From assembly GCA_040221095.1 (NCBI GenBank), contig JAVJVP010000008.1, forward strand, positions 594,996-658,995: a stretch of DNA of 64,000 nucleotides. Reading direction: 5' to 3'. Positions 16,866 to 24,816 of this stretch are shown one piece after another. Both the position numbers and the translations under genes were made by a program. Position 1 is the first letter of the stretch. Every line of letters starts with the position of its first letter. The notes beneath the pieces are model-generated. The model searched no databases and had not been told where the DNA came from. It was given only the letters and a program-made list of their open reading frames with translations. Source of the DNA: UBA1479 sp040221095. GTDB taxonomy: Bacteria > Pseudomonadota > Alphaproteobacteria > Rhodospirillales > Casp-alpha2.

Positions 16866-18383
16866 ATGCCGGACAGCCAATCCCCTGACACCCCCGCCTA
16901 CGCCCGCCTGGAAAACCGTTTCCGGCGCCTGAACGCCCTGGGCGAAGCCCAGGAAGTCCTGCATTGGGACATGTCTACGGTAATGCCGAGGGGCGGCCAT
17001 GAATCCCGGGCCGAACAACTGGCCGAACTGGCCGCCGTCTATCACGGCATGCTGACGGACAGCGAAACCGGCGACCTGATCAATGCCGCCGAGGCCGATG
17101 CGGCCGACCTGACCGACTGGCAGCAGGCCAACCTGCGCGAGATCAAACGCAATTACGTCAAGGCCACGGCCTTGTCGGAAGACCTGGTGACGCGGTTGAG
17201 CCGCGCCTCCTCGGCCTGCGAGGCCGTGTGGCGCGACGCCCGCGCCGGCAACGACTTCAAGGCCGTGCAGCCCCTGGTGACCGAGCTTCTCGCCCTGGTC
17301 CGCGAAAAAGCCGCCGCCAAGGCAGCGGTCCTGGGCGTCGGCCTGTACGACGCGCTTTTGGCCGATTACGAGCCGGGCGGCAGCTCCGCCGAGATCGACA
17401 CCGTGTTCGACGAACTGGAAGGCTTCCTGCCCGGGTTCCTGGGCGAGGTTCTGGACCATCAGGCCAAGGCGCCCAAGGTCATCCTGCCCGACGGCCCGTT
17501 TCCCGAGGAAAAGCAGAAGGCGCTCGGCCAGCGGTTCATGGAGATGCTGGGCTTCGATTTCCATCACGGGCGGCTCGACGTCAGCCTGCATCCCTTCTGC
17601 GGCGGCACGCCGGACGACGTGCGCATCACCACGCGCTACGACGAAAACGATTTCACCTCGGCCCTCATGGGCGTGCTGCACGAAACCGGCCATGCCATGT
17701 ACGAACGCGGCCTGCCCAAGGATTGGCGCGGCCAGCCCGTGGGCCATGCGCTGGGCATGTCGGTCCACGAAAGCCAATCCCTGCTGATCGAAATGCAGGT
17801 CTGCCGGTCCAAGACCTTCCTGGATTTCGCGGCCCCGATCATGGTCGAAACCTTCGGCGGGCAAGGCCCCGCCTGGGACGCGGACAACCTGTTCCGCCTC
17901 TATACCCAGGTCGAACGCTCGTGCATCCGCGTCGACGCCGACGAGGTCACCTACCCGGCCCATGTCATCCTGCGCTACCGCCTGGAAAAGGCGCTGATCG
18001 AAGGCGACATGGAAATCCCCGACCTGCCGGGGGCGTGGAATGACGGCATGGAACGCCTGCTCGGCGTCCGCCCGCCGACGGATACCCAGGGCTGCCTGCA
18101 GGACATCCATTGGTACGACGGGGCCTGGGGTTATTTCCCGACCTATACGCTCGGCGCCATGACGGCGGCGCAGCTGTATGCCGCGGCCCGCGACCAGAAC
18201 CCGGAAATCGAGCCCGCCATCGGCCGCGGCGACTTCGCGCCGCTGATGGCCTGGCTGCGCGCCAACGTGCACGGCAAGGGGTCGTCGGTCAGCGCGAAAG
18301 AGCTTTTGATCAGCGCCACGGGCAAGCCGCTCGACCCGAAGGTGTTTGAGATGCATCTCAGAACGCGCTATCTAGCCGCCTAA
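16866..18383 (+). CDS. M32 family metallocarboxypeptidase (Taq type)
   Basis: A 505-residue zinc carboxypeptidase of normal family length. The HEXXH motif is HETGH at residue 272, in LMGVLHETGHAMYERGLP, and the M32-typical HPFCGGTPDDVRITTRY and IRVDADEVTYPAHV stretches follow the family pattern. It is expected to remove C-terminal residues from peptides in the cytoplasm. The gene follows ctaB by 15 bases and precedes thrC by one base, so it belongs to a long plus-strand transcript. No signal peptide is visible. Confidence 0.95.
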   Translation: MPDSQSPDTPAYARLENRFRRLNALGEAQEVLHWDMSTVMPRGGHESRAEQLAELAAVYHGMLTDSETGDLINAAEADAADLTDWQQANLREIKRNYVKATALSEDLVTRLSRASSACEAVWRDARAGNDFKAVQPLVTELLALVREKAAAKAAVLGVGLYDALLADYEPGGSSAEIDTVFDELEGFLPGFLGEVLDHQAKAPKVILPDGPFPEEKQKALGQRFMEMLGFDFHHGRLDVSLHPFCGGTPDDVRITTRYDENDFTSALMGVLHETGHAMYERGLPKDWRGQPVGHALGMSVHESQSLLIEMQVCRSKTFLDFAAPIMVETFGGQGPAWDADNLFRLYTQVERSCIRVDADEVTYPAHVILRYRLEKALIEGDMEIPDLPGAWNDGMERLLGVRPPTDTQGCLQDIHWYDGAWGYFPTYTLGAMTAAQLYAAARDQNPEIEPAIGRGDFAPLMAWLRANVHGKGSSVSAKELLISATGKPLDPKVFEMHLRTRYLAA

Positions 18384-18384
18384 G

Positions 18385-19785
18385 ATGACAAACCCCAGAT
18401 ACATTTCCACCCGGGGCCAGGCCCCGGCCCTTGGTTTCGAGGACGTCCTGCTGGCCGGCCTCGCGCGCGACGGCGGCCTGTACGTGCCCGAAACCTGGCC
18501 GCAGTTTTCCGCCGACGACATCCGCGCCATGAAGGACCTGTCCTATCCGGACCTGGCCCTGAAGGTCATGGAGCCCTTCATCGGCGACGCCATTCCGGCG
18601 GCGGACCTGAAGGCCTTGGTCGAGGACGCCTATGCGACCTTCGACGCCCCCGACGTGCTGCCGCTGAAGCAGACCGGCGACGATGAATACCTGCTGGAGC
18701 TGTTCCACGGGCCGACCCTGGCCTTCAAGGACGTGGCCATGCAGGTGCTGGGCCGGTTCTTCGATTACGTGCTGAAGAAACGCGGTCAGCGCATCACCAT
18801 CGTGGGCGCCACCTCGGGCGACACGGGCTCCGCCGCCATCGAGGCCTGCCGCGACAAGGATGCCATCGACATCTTCATGCTGCATCCCAAGGGCCGCGTG
18901 AGCCCGGTGCAGGAAGCGCAGATGACGTCGGTGCAGGCCGCCAACGTGCACAACATCGCGATCGAGGGCACCTTCGACGACTGCCAGGACCGGGTGAAGG
19001 ACCTGTTCAACGACGGGGATTTCCGCGACCGCTTCAACCTGTCCGCCGTGAATTCCATCAACTGGGCCCGGGTGATGGCGCAGATCGTCTATTACTTCTG
19101 GGCGGCGGTGAAGCTGGGCGCCCCCGACAAGCCGGTCGCGTTTTCCGTGCCCACGGGCAATTTCGGCAACGTGTTCGCGGGCTACGGCGCCATGCAGATG
19201 GGCCTGCCGATTTCCAAACTGGTCGTCGGCTCCAACGCCAACGACATCCTGGCCCGCTTCTTCGCCTCCGGCGCCATGGAGATGGCCGGCGTGGTGCCGA
19301 CCACCAGCCCGTCCATGGACATCCAGGTGTCCAGCAATTTCGAGCGCCTGCTGTTCGACCTGGTCGACCGCGACGGCGCCGCCTGCGCCCGGGTGCTGAC
19401 CGATTTCCGCAAGACCGGCCGGTTCGAGGTTTCCGCCGCGCAACTGGCCCGGGCGCGCAAGGTGTTCGCCGGCGCCCGCTTCGATGACGACGCCACCAAG
19501 GCGGTCATCAAACAGGTCCACGAACAGACGGGGGAGTTGATCGACCCCCATTCCGCCGTCGGCGTCGGCGCGGCGCGGGAATGCCGAGGCGAAACCGATG
19601 CGCCCATGGTCATTCTGGCGACCGCCCATCCGGCCAAGTTCCCCGACGCGGTCGAGGACGCCACGGGCCTGCGCCCGGCCCTGCCCGCCCGCCTGGCGGA
19701 TTTATTGGACCGGCCCAAGCGTTGCCAAACCCTGGCCAACGATCTAGACCAGTTGAAACGCACCATCGAAACAACCCTCGCCTAA
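18385..19785 (+). CDS. thrC: Threonine synthase
   Basis: A 466-residue PLP enzyme of the long threonine synthase class. The N-terminal block STRGQAPALGFEDVLLAGLA and the PLP-lysine motif GPTLAFKDVAMQ are present, followed by the glycine-rich ATSGDTGSAAI loop. It converts O-phosphohomoserine to threonine. Homoserine kinase (thrB) is about 13 kb away at 31919. thrC followed at once by an M16 peptidase (11 bases here) is a common alphaproteobacterial pairing. Confidence 0.97.
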   Translation: MTNPRYISTRGQAPALGFEDVLLAGLARDGGLYVPETWPQFSADDIRAMKDLSYPDLALKVMEPFIGDAIPAADLKALVEDAYATFDAPDVLPLKQTGDDEYLLELFHGPTLAFKDVAMQVLGRFFDYVLKKRGQRITIVGATSGDTGSAAIEACRDKDAIDIFMLHPKGRVSPVQEAQMTSVQAANVHNIAIEGTFDDCQDRVKDLFNDGDFRDRFNLSAVNSINWARVMAQIVYYFWAAVKLGAPDKPVAFSVPTGNFGNVFAGYGAMQMGLPISKLVVGSNANDILARFFASGAMEMAGVVPTTSPSMDIQVSSNFERLLFDLVDRDGAACARVLTDFRKTGRFEVSAAQLARARKVFAGARFDDDATKAVIKQVHEQTGELIDPHSAVGVGAARECRGETDAPMVILATAHPAKFPDAVEDATGLRPALPARLADLLDRPKRCQTLANDLDQLKRTIETTLA

Positions 19786-19796
19786 GGGGATCCTGA

Positions 19797-21056
19797 GTGT
19801 CCGTACAGATCACCGACCTTGAAAGCGGCCTTCGCGTCGTCACCGAACGCATGGACCGGGTCGAAACCGTGTCCGTCGGCGCCTGGGTCGGCGTCGGCGC
19901 CCGCCACGAGCCCGAGGCCGTGAACGGCGTGTCCCATCTGCTGGAGCACATGGTGTTCAAGGGCACGAAAAAGCGCAGTGCCCGCGCCATCGCCGAGGAG
20001 ATCGAGGCCGTCGGCGGGCATATGAACGCCTATACGGCCCGCGAGCACACGGCCTATTACGCCAAGATGCTGAAGGAAGACCTGGGCCTGGCCATGGACG
20101 TGATTTCCGACCTGGTGCAGCACGCGACCCTGGACGCGGACGAGTTGGAGCGCGAACGCCATGTCGTGATCCAGGAAATCCACCAGCTTCACGACACCCC
20201 CGACGACATCGTGTTTGAAAACTTCCAGGCCGTCGCCTTTCCCGATCAGGCGCTGGGACGCTCGGTCCTGGGCTCGGAAGCCTTGATCGAGGCGATGTCC
20301 CGCGACGCGGTCCTCGACTACATGACCACCCATTACGCGGCCCCCGTCAGTGTCGTCTCGGCGGCGGGTGCCCTCGACCACGACCGCGTGGTCGACATGG
20401 TGCGGAACACCTTCAAGGACCTGCCCGCGGGTGCGCCGGCGGCGCGCGAGGCCGCGCGCTACGGCGGCGGCGAGGTACGGGTCGACCGCGACCTGGAACA
20501 GGTCCATATCACCCTGGGTTTCGAAGGCCTGGCCTACGACGACGACGATTACTATGCGGCGTCCGTGCTGTCGGCGCTGCTCGGCGGCGGCATGTCGTCA
20601 CGTCTTTTCCAAGAGGTCCGCGAAAAACGCGGCCTGGTCTATTCCATCTACAGCTATCAATCCGCCTATGCGGACGGCGGCCTGTTCGGCGTCTATGCGG
20701 GCACCGGTTCGGGGGAAGTAACCGAACTGATGCCGCTGATCGCCGACGAATTGAACAAGGTGCGGCTGTCCGTCGACGAGGACGAGGTCGCCCGCGCCCG
20801 CGCCCAGTTGAAGGCGTCGATCCTGATGTCCCTGGAAAGCACCTCGTCGCGCTGCGAACAGCTGGCCCGCCAGATGCTGATCTATGGCCGCCCGGTCCCG
20901 GCCGAGGAAATCGTCGCCAAGGTCGATGCCGTCACGGCGGGCGACGTTGTGCGCGTGGCCGAACGCCTGTTCAGCACCAAGCCGACCCTGTCGGCCATCG
21001 GGCCGCTCGCCAATCTTGAGGCCGGCGACGCCTTCGCGGCCCGGCTCAGCGCCTGA
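19797..21056 (+). CDS. M16 family zinc peptidase (processing-peptidase-like)
   Basis: A 419-residue peptidase related to the mitochondrial processing peptidase beta subunit. The inverted zinc motif HLLEH begins at residue 47 and the distal glutamate lies in ERERHVVIQEIHQL; the second half carries the glycine-rich GGGMSSRLFQEVREKRGL loop. Likely a cytoplasmic oligopeptide-degrading enzyme. The start is GTG at 19797 after AAGGGGATCC. It ends the plus-strand run that starts at 13894. Confidence 0.95.
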   Translation: MSVQITDLESGLRVVTERMDRVETVSVGAWVGVGARHEPEAVNGVSHLLEHMVFKGTKKRSARAIAEEIEAVGGHMNAYTAREHTAYYAKMLKEDLGLAMDVISDLVQHATLDADELERERHVVIQEIHQLHDTPDDIVFENFQAVAFPDQALGRSVLGSEALIEAMSRDAVLDYMTTHYAAPVSVVSAAGALDHDRVVDMVRNTFKDLPAGAPAAREAARYGGGEVRVDRDLEQVHITLGFEGLAYDDDDYYAASVLSALLGGGMSSRLFQEVREKRGLVYSIYSYQSAYADGGLFGVYAGTGSGEVTELMPLIADELNKVRLSVDEDEVARARAQLKASILMSLESTSSRCEQLARQMLIYGRPVPAEEIVAKVDAVTAGDVVRVAERLFSTKPTLSAIGPLANLEAGDAFAARLSA

Positions 21057-21104
21057 TCCGACACTTCCCGGTCATGGGATGATCGGGAGTGACGCCGCGG
21101 CCCC

Positions 21105-21611
21105 CTAAACATGGCCTTTCCGGAAACTGTTCGCCGTGATCCCGCCGGTGATGGTCTCGCCATCTTCCGACAACGGCAGGCGCACGGTGGTCGTGGTGAC
21201 CTCCAAATCCTGGACGGAGATCCATTGGGTCCGCGAGAAAATGGGCATGCGCTTTTCGATCATGATCGGAAAGATCTCCGCGTTGACGAAGCCGTAGCCC
21301 GTGATCTTGTCCGCGTAATATCGCCGCCCGGTCAATTCCTGGCCGGCGATCTCGACCATCTGGGTCCCGAAAAAGCGGTAGTAGATATCGAACGGCGGGC
21401 CGACGAAATCGACCACGGCCATGCAGGGGATGATCTCAGCGGGCAGTGCTTCCAGGCGGAAGTCACGGCGCGGCGGGCCGACCCCGCCAGCCCGCACACG
21501 GTCCCAGTATCCATGAACCTTGAGCAAGCCGGGAACATCCAGATCCCCAATATCCATGAAATCGGATGTGACGATCCGGGCAACCTTGAAGTCGTCATGC
21601 GGGATAAGCAC
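21105..21611 (-). CDS. PAS_5-family sensor-like protein
   Basis: A 168-residue protein with a single PAS-like domain of the PAS_5 type, frequent in Rhodospirillales: an N-terminal LLKVHGYWDRVRAG block, a central FDIYYRFFGTQMVEIAGQEL stretch and the C-terminal strand region TTVRLPLSEDGETITGG. There is no output domain, so it may sense a ligand or work through a partner. GTG at 21611 gives the longest form; an ATG at 21557 is an alternative. A second copy is at 47268. The 171 bases after its start (21612-21782) hold nothing I recognise. Confidence 0.8.
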   Translation of the reverse strand: MLIPHDDFKVARIVTSDFMDIGDLDVPGLLKVHGYWDRVRAGGVGPPRRDFRLEALPAEIIPCMAVVDFVGPPFDIYYRFFGTQMVEIAGQELTGRRYYADKITGYGFVNAEIFPIMIEKRMPIFSRTQWISVQDLEVTTTTVRLPLSEDGETITGGITANSFRKGHV

Positions 21612-21782
21612 GACTTCGGGTCCCTCCCCTATGTTCTGCTGTCCCCCAAACGCCTGCTCCGCTTTTCGCCGGGAGTCTCGCCGTCCGAATACCCACCTGT
21701 GGCGGGATCACCCTTCACGGTGCGGCTTCGGGCTTCTGATTTCAACTGATTTCGACGTACCGGCGTATGTACCCCGCCGATG

Positions 21783-22064
21783 TCACCCGCCGCCGGCAGG
21801 TCCTTCGGCGCGGCTGTCCAGATAGTTTTCGATCAGCGCGTAGATTTCCTCGGCCGCGTCCTCGTCGCCGGTGAAGGTCAGATTGGCCTGTTCGCCGTAG
21901 ATGTTCAGGACATATCCGCGCGCGCCGCAAACATCCTCCAGCGCCTGGACGAAGGGCAGGATGACCTGGTTGTTCAGGGCTTCGGCGGTCTGGCAGGCTT
22001 CCATGCGGTCCAGAAGAAGGCGGCGCAGGTCATCCGAGGGCTTGGAGGGACTTCTCTTTCTCAT
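21783..22064 (-). CDS. Small conserved-looking protein of unknown function
   Basis: A 93-residue acidic protein beginning MRKRSPSKPSDDLRRLLL, predicted mostly helical in the first half and alpha/beta in the second (RGYVLNIYGEQANLTFTGDED). No family recognised. The frame continues upstream to an ATG at 22118, but those 18 codons lie in AT-rich DNA whose composition differs from the rest, so I chose the ATG at 22064. If the upstream DNA is foreign, its promoter may have been replaced. It is divergent from the NACHT gene. Confidence 0.6.
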   Translation of the reverse strand: MRKRSPSKPSDDLRRLLLDRMEACQTAEALNNQVILPFVQALEDVCGARGYVLNIYGEQANLTFTGDEDAAEEIYALIENYLDSRAEGPAGGG

Positions 22065-22134
22065 AATTATGAATACCTTATTTGTAAGCCGTTCCTTCAA
22101 ATCATTCTCAATCTTCATTCGTTGTATTCGGGGT

Positions 22135-22164
22135 TTGATTTTCTCCTAAATTGGGCATTACATT
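22135..22164 (+). promoter_or_regulatory. Putative promoter of the NACHT gene
   Basis: TTGATT (22135-22140) and TACATT (22159-22164) are 18 bases apart and end 32 bases before the start codon. GGAAAGG (22181-22187) is the ribosome-binding site. AT-rich DNA makes chance matches easier. Confidence 0.35.
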
Positions 22165-22196
22165 AAAAGATCACTTTTGCGGAAAGGCGCGCTTCA

Positions 22197-24002
22197 ATGT
22201 CAATTTCTCCTGAAGAAGTAGAACTCGCTGCAGGCTTTGTTGAGAGAAATTTGCCTATCCTAATAGATTATGGAAAGCACTTCCTTAAAGGCGCAAACAG
22301 CCAAATTCGGCGCCGCCTACCGAACACTTACCAAAAATATCTTGCAACAGCTGCAGCTAGATACGGCAGAACAAAATCCTTTTTCATTCGGGACGAACCC
22401 AGCTCAATATATGATTTTTATGTACCTTTAAGCGCCAGCATTGGTGAGAGAAAAATTAAAAAAGCAGATATTTCTAAACTACAGGATATCTCATCCCTCT
22501 GCGTCATTACGGGTTCTGCTGGCAGCGGAAAATCCGTTTTTATGAGGCACCTGTTTTTATCTGCAATAAATGAAGGGGGGAAAGTCCCTGTCTTTGTTGA
22601 ACTTAGAGACCTGAACGAAGATGAATTTACTGTGTTTGATTTGATTCTTCAGAGTTTGAAACGAAATGAATTTGATCTTGGCTCTGAATATATTCGCTCC
22701 GCCCTCAATGACGGTCATTTTTTGTTATTATTAGATGGGTACGACGAAATCGATTTATTGCATCGCAAAAAAGCATCAAAAGAAATTCTGAATATCTCCA
22801 AAATGGGCAAAAATATTTCTGTCTTTGTCTCTTCGCGACCAGATGATGTCTTTAGCGGATGGGATAATTTTTCAATCGCACAATTAAGCCCCCTCACTCT
22901 AGAAGAGGCTAGCGATTTAGTTGAAAAACTTCCTTATGATGATGATATAAAGAAGAAATTCTCAATTGACTTAAATAAAACTCTGTATGTTCGCCACAGA
23001 TCATTTCTTTCAAACCCCTTACTTTTATCGATAATGCTTCTTACTTATGGAACAAGTGCGGACATCCCAAATAAGCTAAGCATTTTTTATAATCTCGCAT
23101 ACGAAGCTCTATTTCAACGTCACGACGCCCTAAAGGGTGGCTATAAACGTGAAATAAGATGTCATTTAGATATTCAAGATTTTGGCCGAGTATTTTCAGC
23201 ATTTTCAGTTAGTACATACAATAAACGACAATTTCGATTCTCAAGGATGGACGCATTATCAGCTATAAATAAAGCGATAACTGTTACTGGTATCAAAGTA
23301 GATTCTGAAAAATTTTTAGACGATGCACTTCAATCTGTATGTCTTCTCATAGAAGATGGTTTATTTATTGTATTTGCGCACAGATCTTTTCAAGAATACT
23401 TTGTTTCAAAATACATATCCGAACAAAATGAAGAAAATCAGGAGATGTTAATAGAGAAATTTTGGAGAAACATCGAGGTAGACAACGTATTGAATCTTTT
23501 ATATGAAATAAGTCCAGATATAATTGAAAGAAAATTATTTATACCAAAATTAAAGATATTTTTTAACAACATAGGGGTTACAAAAAACACAAGAAAAATA
23601 GGAATAACTCATTTCACAAAATACCTGAAGAGCGAGTTCTCTAGAATTCATTTCGACAACGCGGGAAAAGCGGCAATTAGCCTCACCCACACAGGTAACA
23701 ATCCGAGGTATTCAAGCTTAATCAGTATGGCAATAAACTGCACAAGCCCCTCGTTTATAAAAAATGAGCGGGAAAAATACGATATGAGAAAAGAAATGGA
23801 AAAATTTTCAAAAAAATATGGGAAAAAACTTGAATACCCACTTAAAAATTTATCGTACAAAAGTCAAATAATTAAAGACTTCTATGAGTTACCTGGATTT
23901 TACTCAAAGAGATATCTAGAGGAAGCATTTGATATTAAAAATACTCTTGAGAGAAAACATAAAAATCCAGAAAAATTCCTCAATATATTACTATCTTCAT
24001 AA
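22197..24002 (+). CDS. NACHT-domain NTPase, putative antiphage defence protein
   Basis: A 601-residue STAND NTPase. An N-terminal helical region (1-100) leads into a NACHT module: Walker A GSAGSGKS (106-113), Walker B LLLLDGYDE (176-184), the SSRP motif (212-215), NPLLLSIM (273-280), and the winged-helix signature HRSFQEYFVSKY (395-406). The C-terminal 190 residues are lysine-rich, probably helical, and match nothing I know. No nuclease, TIR, protease or repeat domain is visible. Bacterial NACHT proteins are known to defend against phages, so this is a reasonable role. It stands alone in an AT-rich insert and converges on yqgE 18 bases away. Confidence 0.85.
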   Translation: MSISPEEVELAAGFVERNLPILIDYGKHFLKGANSQIRRRLPNTYQKYLATAAARYGRTKSFFIRDEPSSIYDFYVPLSASIGERKIKKADISKLQDISSLCVITGSAGSGKSVFMRHLFLSAINEGGKVPVFVELRDLNEDEFTVFDLILQSLKRNEFDLGSEYIRSALNDGHFLLLLDGYDEIDLLHRKKASKEILNISKMGKNISVFVSSRPDDVFSGWDNFSIAQLSPLTLEEASDLVEKLPYDDDIKKKFSIDLNKTLYVRHRSFLSNPLLLSIMLLTYGTSADIPNKLSIFYNLAYEALFQRHDALKGGYKREIRCHLDIQDFGRVFSAFSVSTYNKRQFRFSRMDALSAINKAITVTGIKVDSEKFLDDALQSVCLLIEDGLFIVFAHRSFQEYFVSKYISEQNEENQEMLIEKFWRNIEVDNVLNLLYEISPDIIERKLFIPKLKIFFNNIGVTKNTRKIGITHFTKYLKSEFSRIHFDNAGKAAISLTHTGNNPRYSSLISMAINCTSPSFIKNEREKYDMRKEMEKFSKKYGKKLEYPLKNLSYKSQIIKDFYELPGFYSKRYLEEAFDIKNTLERKHKNPEKFLNILLSS

Positions 24003-24020
24003 ATCTTAAGATAGACAGCA

Positions 24021-24596
24021 TCAGGCGTGGCCGGCTTCGTCCGACAGCATGCGCGGGTCGACACCGATCTTGAGCATCGCCTGTTCCCACTTGTCGTCCA
24101 TGCCGCCGCCGAACACAAGGGTGGGGTCGGCCGCGACATGCAACCAGCCGTTGGCCTTGATCTCGGAATCCAGTTGCCCCGGCCCCCATCCGGCATAGCC
24201 GAGTGCGAGCAGGGATTGCCGGGGGCCGATGCCGTCGGCGATGGCCTGCAGGATGTCGACCGTCGCGGTCAGGGCGATCTGGTCGTCGACGACCATGGTC
24301 GCTTCCTGGAGATAATCCGGGGTGTGCAGAACGAAGCCGCGGCCCGATTCGACAGGGCCGCCGAAATGCACGTTGATGGGCTGCTTCAAGCCGGACGGCA
24401 CGATGTCCAACTGCTCCAGAAGATCGGGAAAACTCAACGTTTCCAGCGGCTTGTTGACGACCAATCCCATCGCACCCTCGGCGTTATGGGCGCACATGTA
24501 GATCACCGTCTTGGAAAACCGCTCGTCCGGCATGTTGGGCATGGCAATCAGCAGATGCCCGGCCAGATAGGCCTCGTCGTCTAGGGTCCGGGGCAT
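24021..24596 (-). CDS. YqgE/AlgH family protein
   Basis: A 191-residue UPF0301 protein, normal length, with the family's opening YLAGHLLIAMPNMPDERFSKT, the EGAMGLVVNKPL block and the VHFGGPVESGRGFVLH stretch. The AlgH/YqgE fold is known, but the biochemical role is not settled. ATG at 24596 follows GAGGCTTATCCC; an upstream in-frame start at 24641 is less likely. Its stop lies next to the right edge of the AT-rich insert. It is divergent from the disulfide reductase gene across 220 bases. Confidence 0.93.
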   Translation of the reverse strand: MPRTLDDEAYLAGHLLIAMPNMPDERFSKTVIYMCAHNAEGAMGLVVNKPLETLSFPDLLEQLDIVPSGLKQPINVHFGGPVESGRGFVLHTPDYLQEATMVVDDQIALTATVDILQAIADGIGPRQSLLALGYAGWGPGQLDSEIKANGWLHVAADPTLVFGGGMDDKWEQAMLKIGVDPRMLSDEAGHA

Positions 24597-24816
24597 GGGA
24601 TAAGCCTCGAATATCCGTCCAGTTTCACCGATATATAGCACAACCGTGCCCGATAATTATGACGGCGTGACCCGTCCCCCGCAAGCACGGCCCCGTGAAG
24701 AAACACCGCACGCTGCCCGGAAACCGCCGCAATCACGCGCCATTTATTGGCCGTGTTCCCCGGCACCGTGCCATACTATCGGTGTCGCAGAAATTGAACC
24801 CTCACCACCGGAAACC

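Larger units (their letters stand above)
22050..24015. other. AT-rich acquired segment carrying a NACHT gene
   Basis: Base composition changes abruptly at both sides. Two sample 60-base stretches inside (23041-23100 and 23581-23640) contain 21 and 19 G or C, against roughly three quarters G+C in the flanks. Codon choice inside favours AAA, ATT, TTA, unlike all neighbours. The segment lies between two minus-strand chromosomal genes. I found no integrase, transposase, tRNA or clear direct repeats at the edges. A 7-bp inverted repeat, CTATCTT (23991-23997) with AAGATAG (24008-24014), marks the right edge. Confidence 0.8.

Noticed and set aside
15594..18356. A 920-codon open frame on the minus strand across ctaB and the M32 gene.
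   Set aside because: It lies antisense to two recognised genes, and its translation is low-complexity and rich in H, R, G and Q, as expected from a complementary strand at high G+C.
22050..24015. Transposon or integrative element around the NACHT gene.
   Set aside because: I found no transposase, integrase, tRNA target or terminal repeats at the two edges, so only an acquired segment is claimed.
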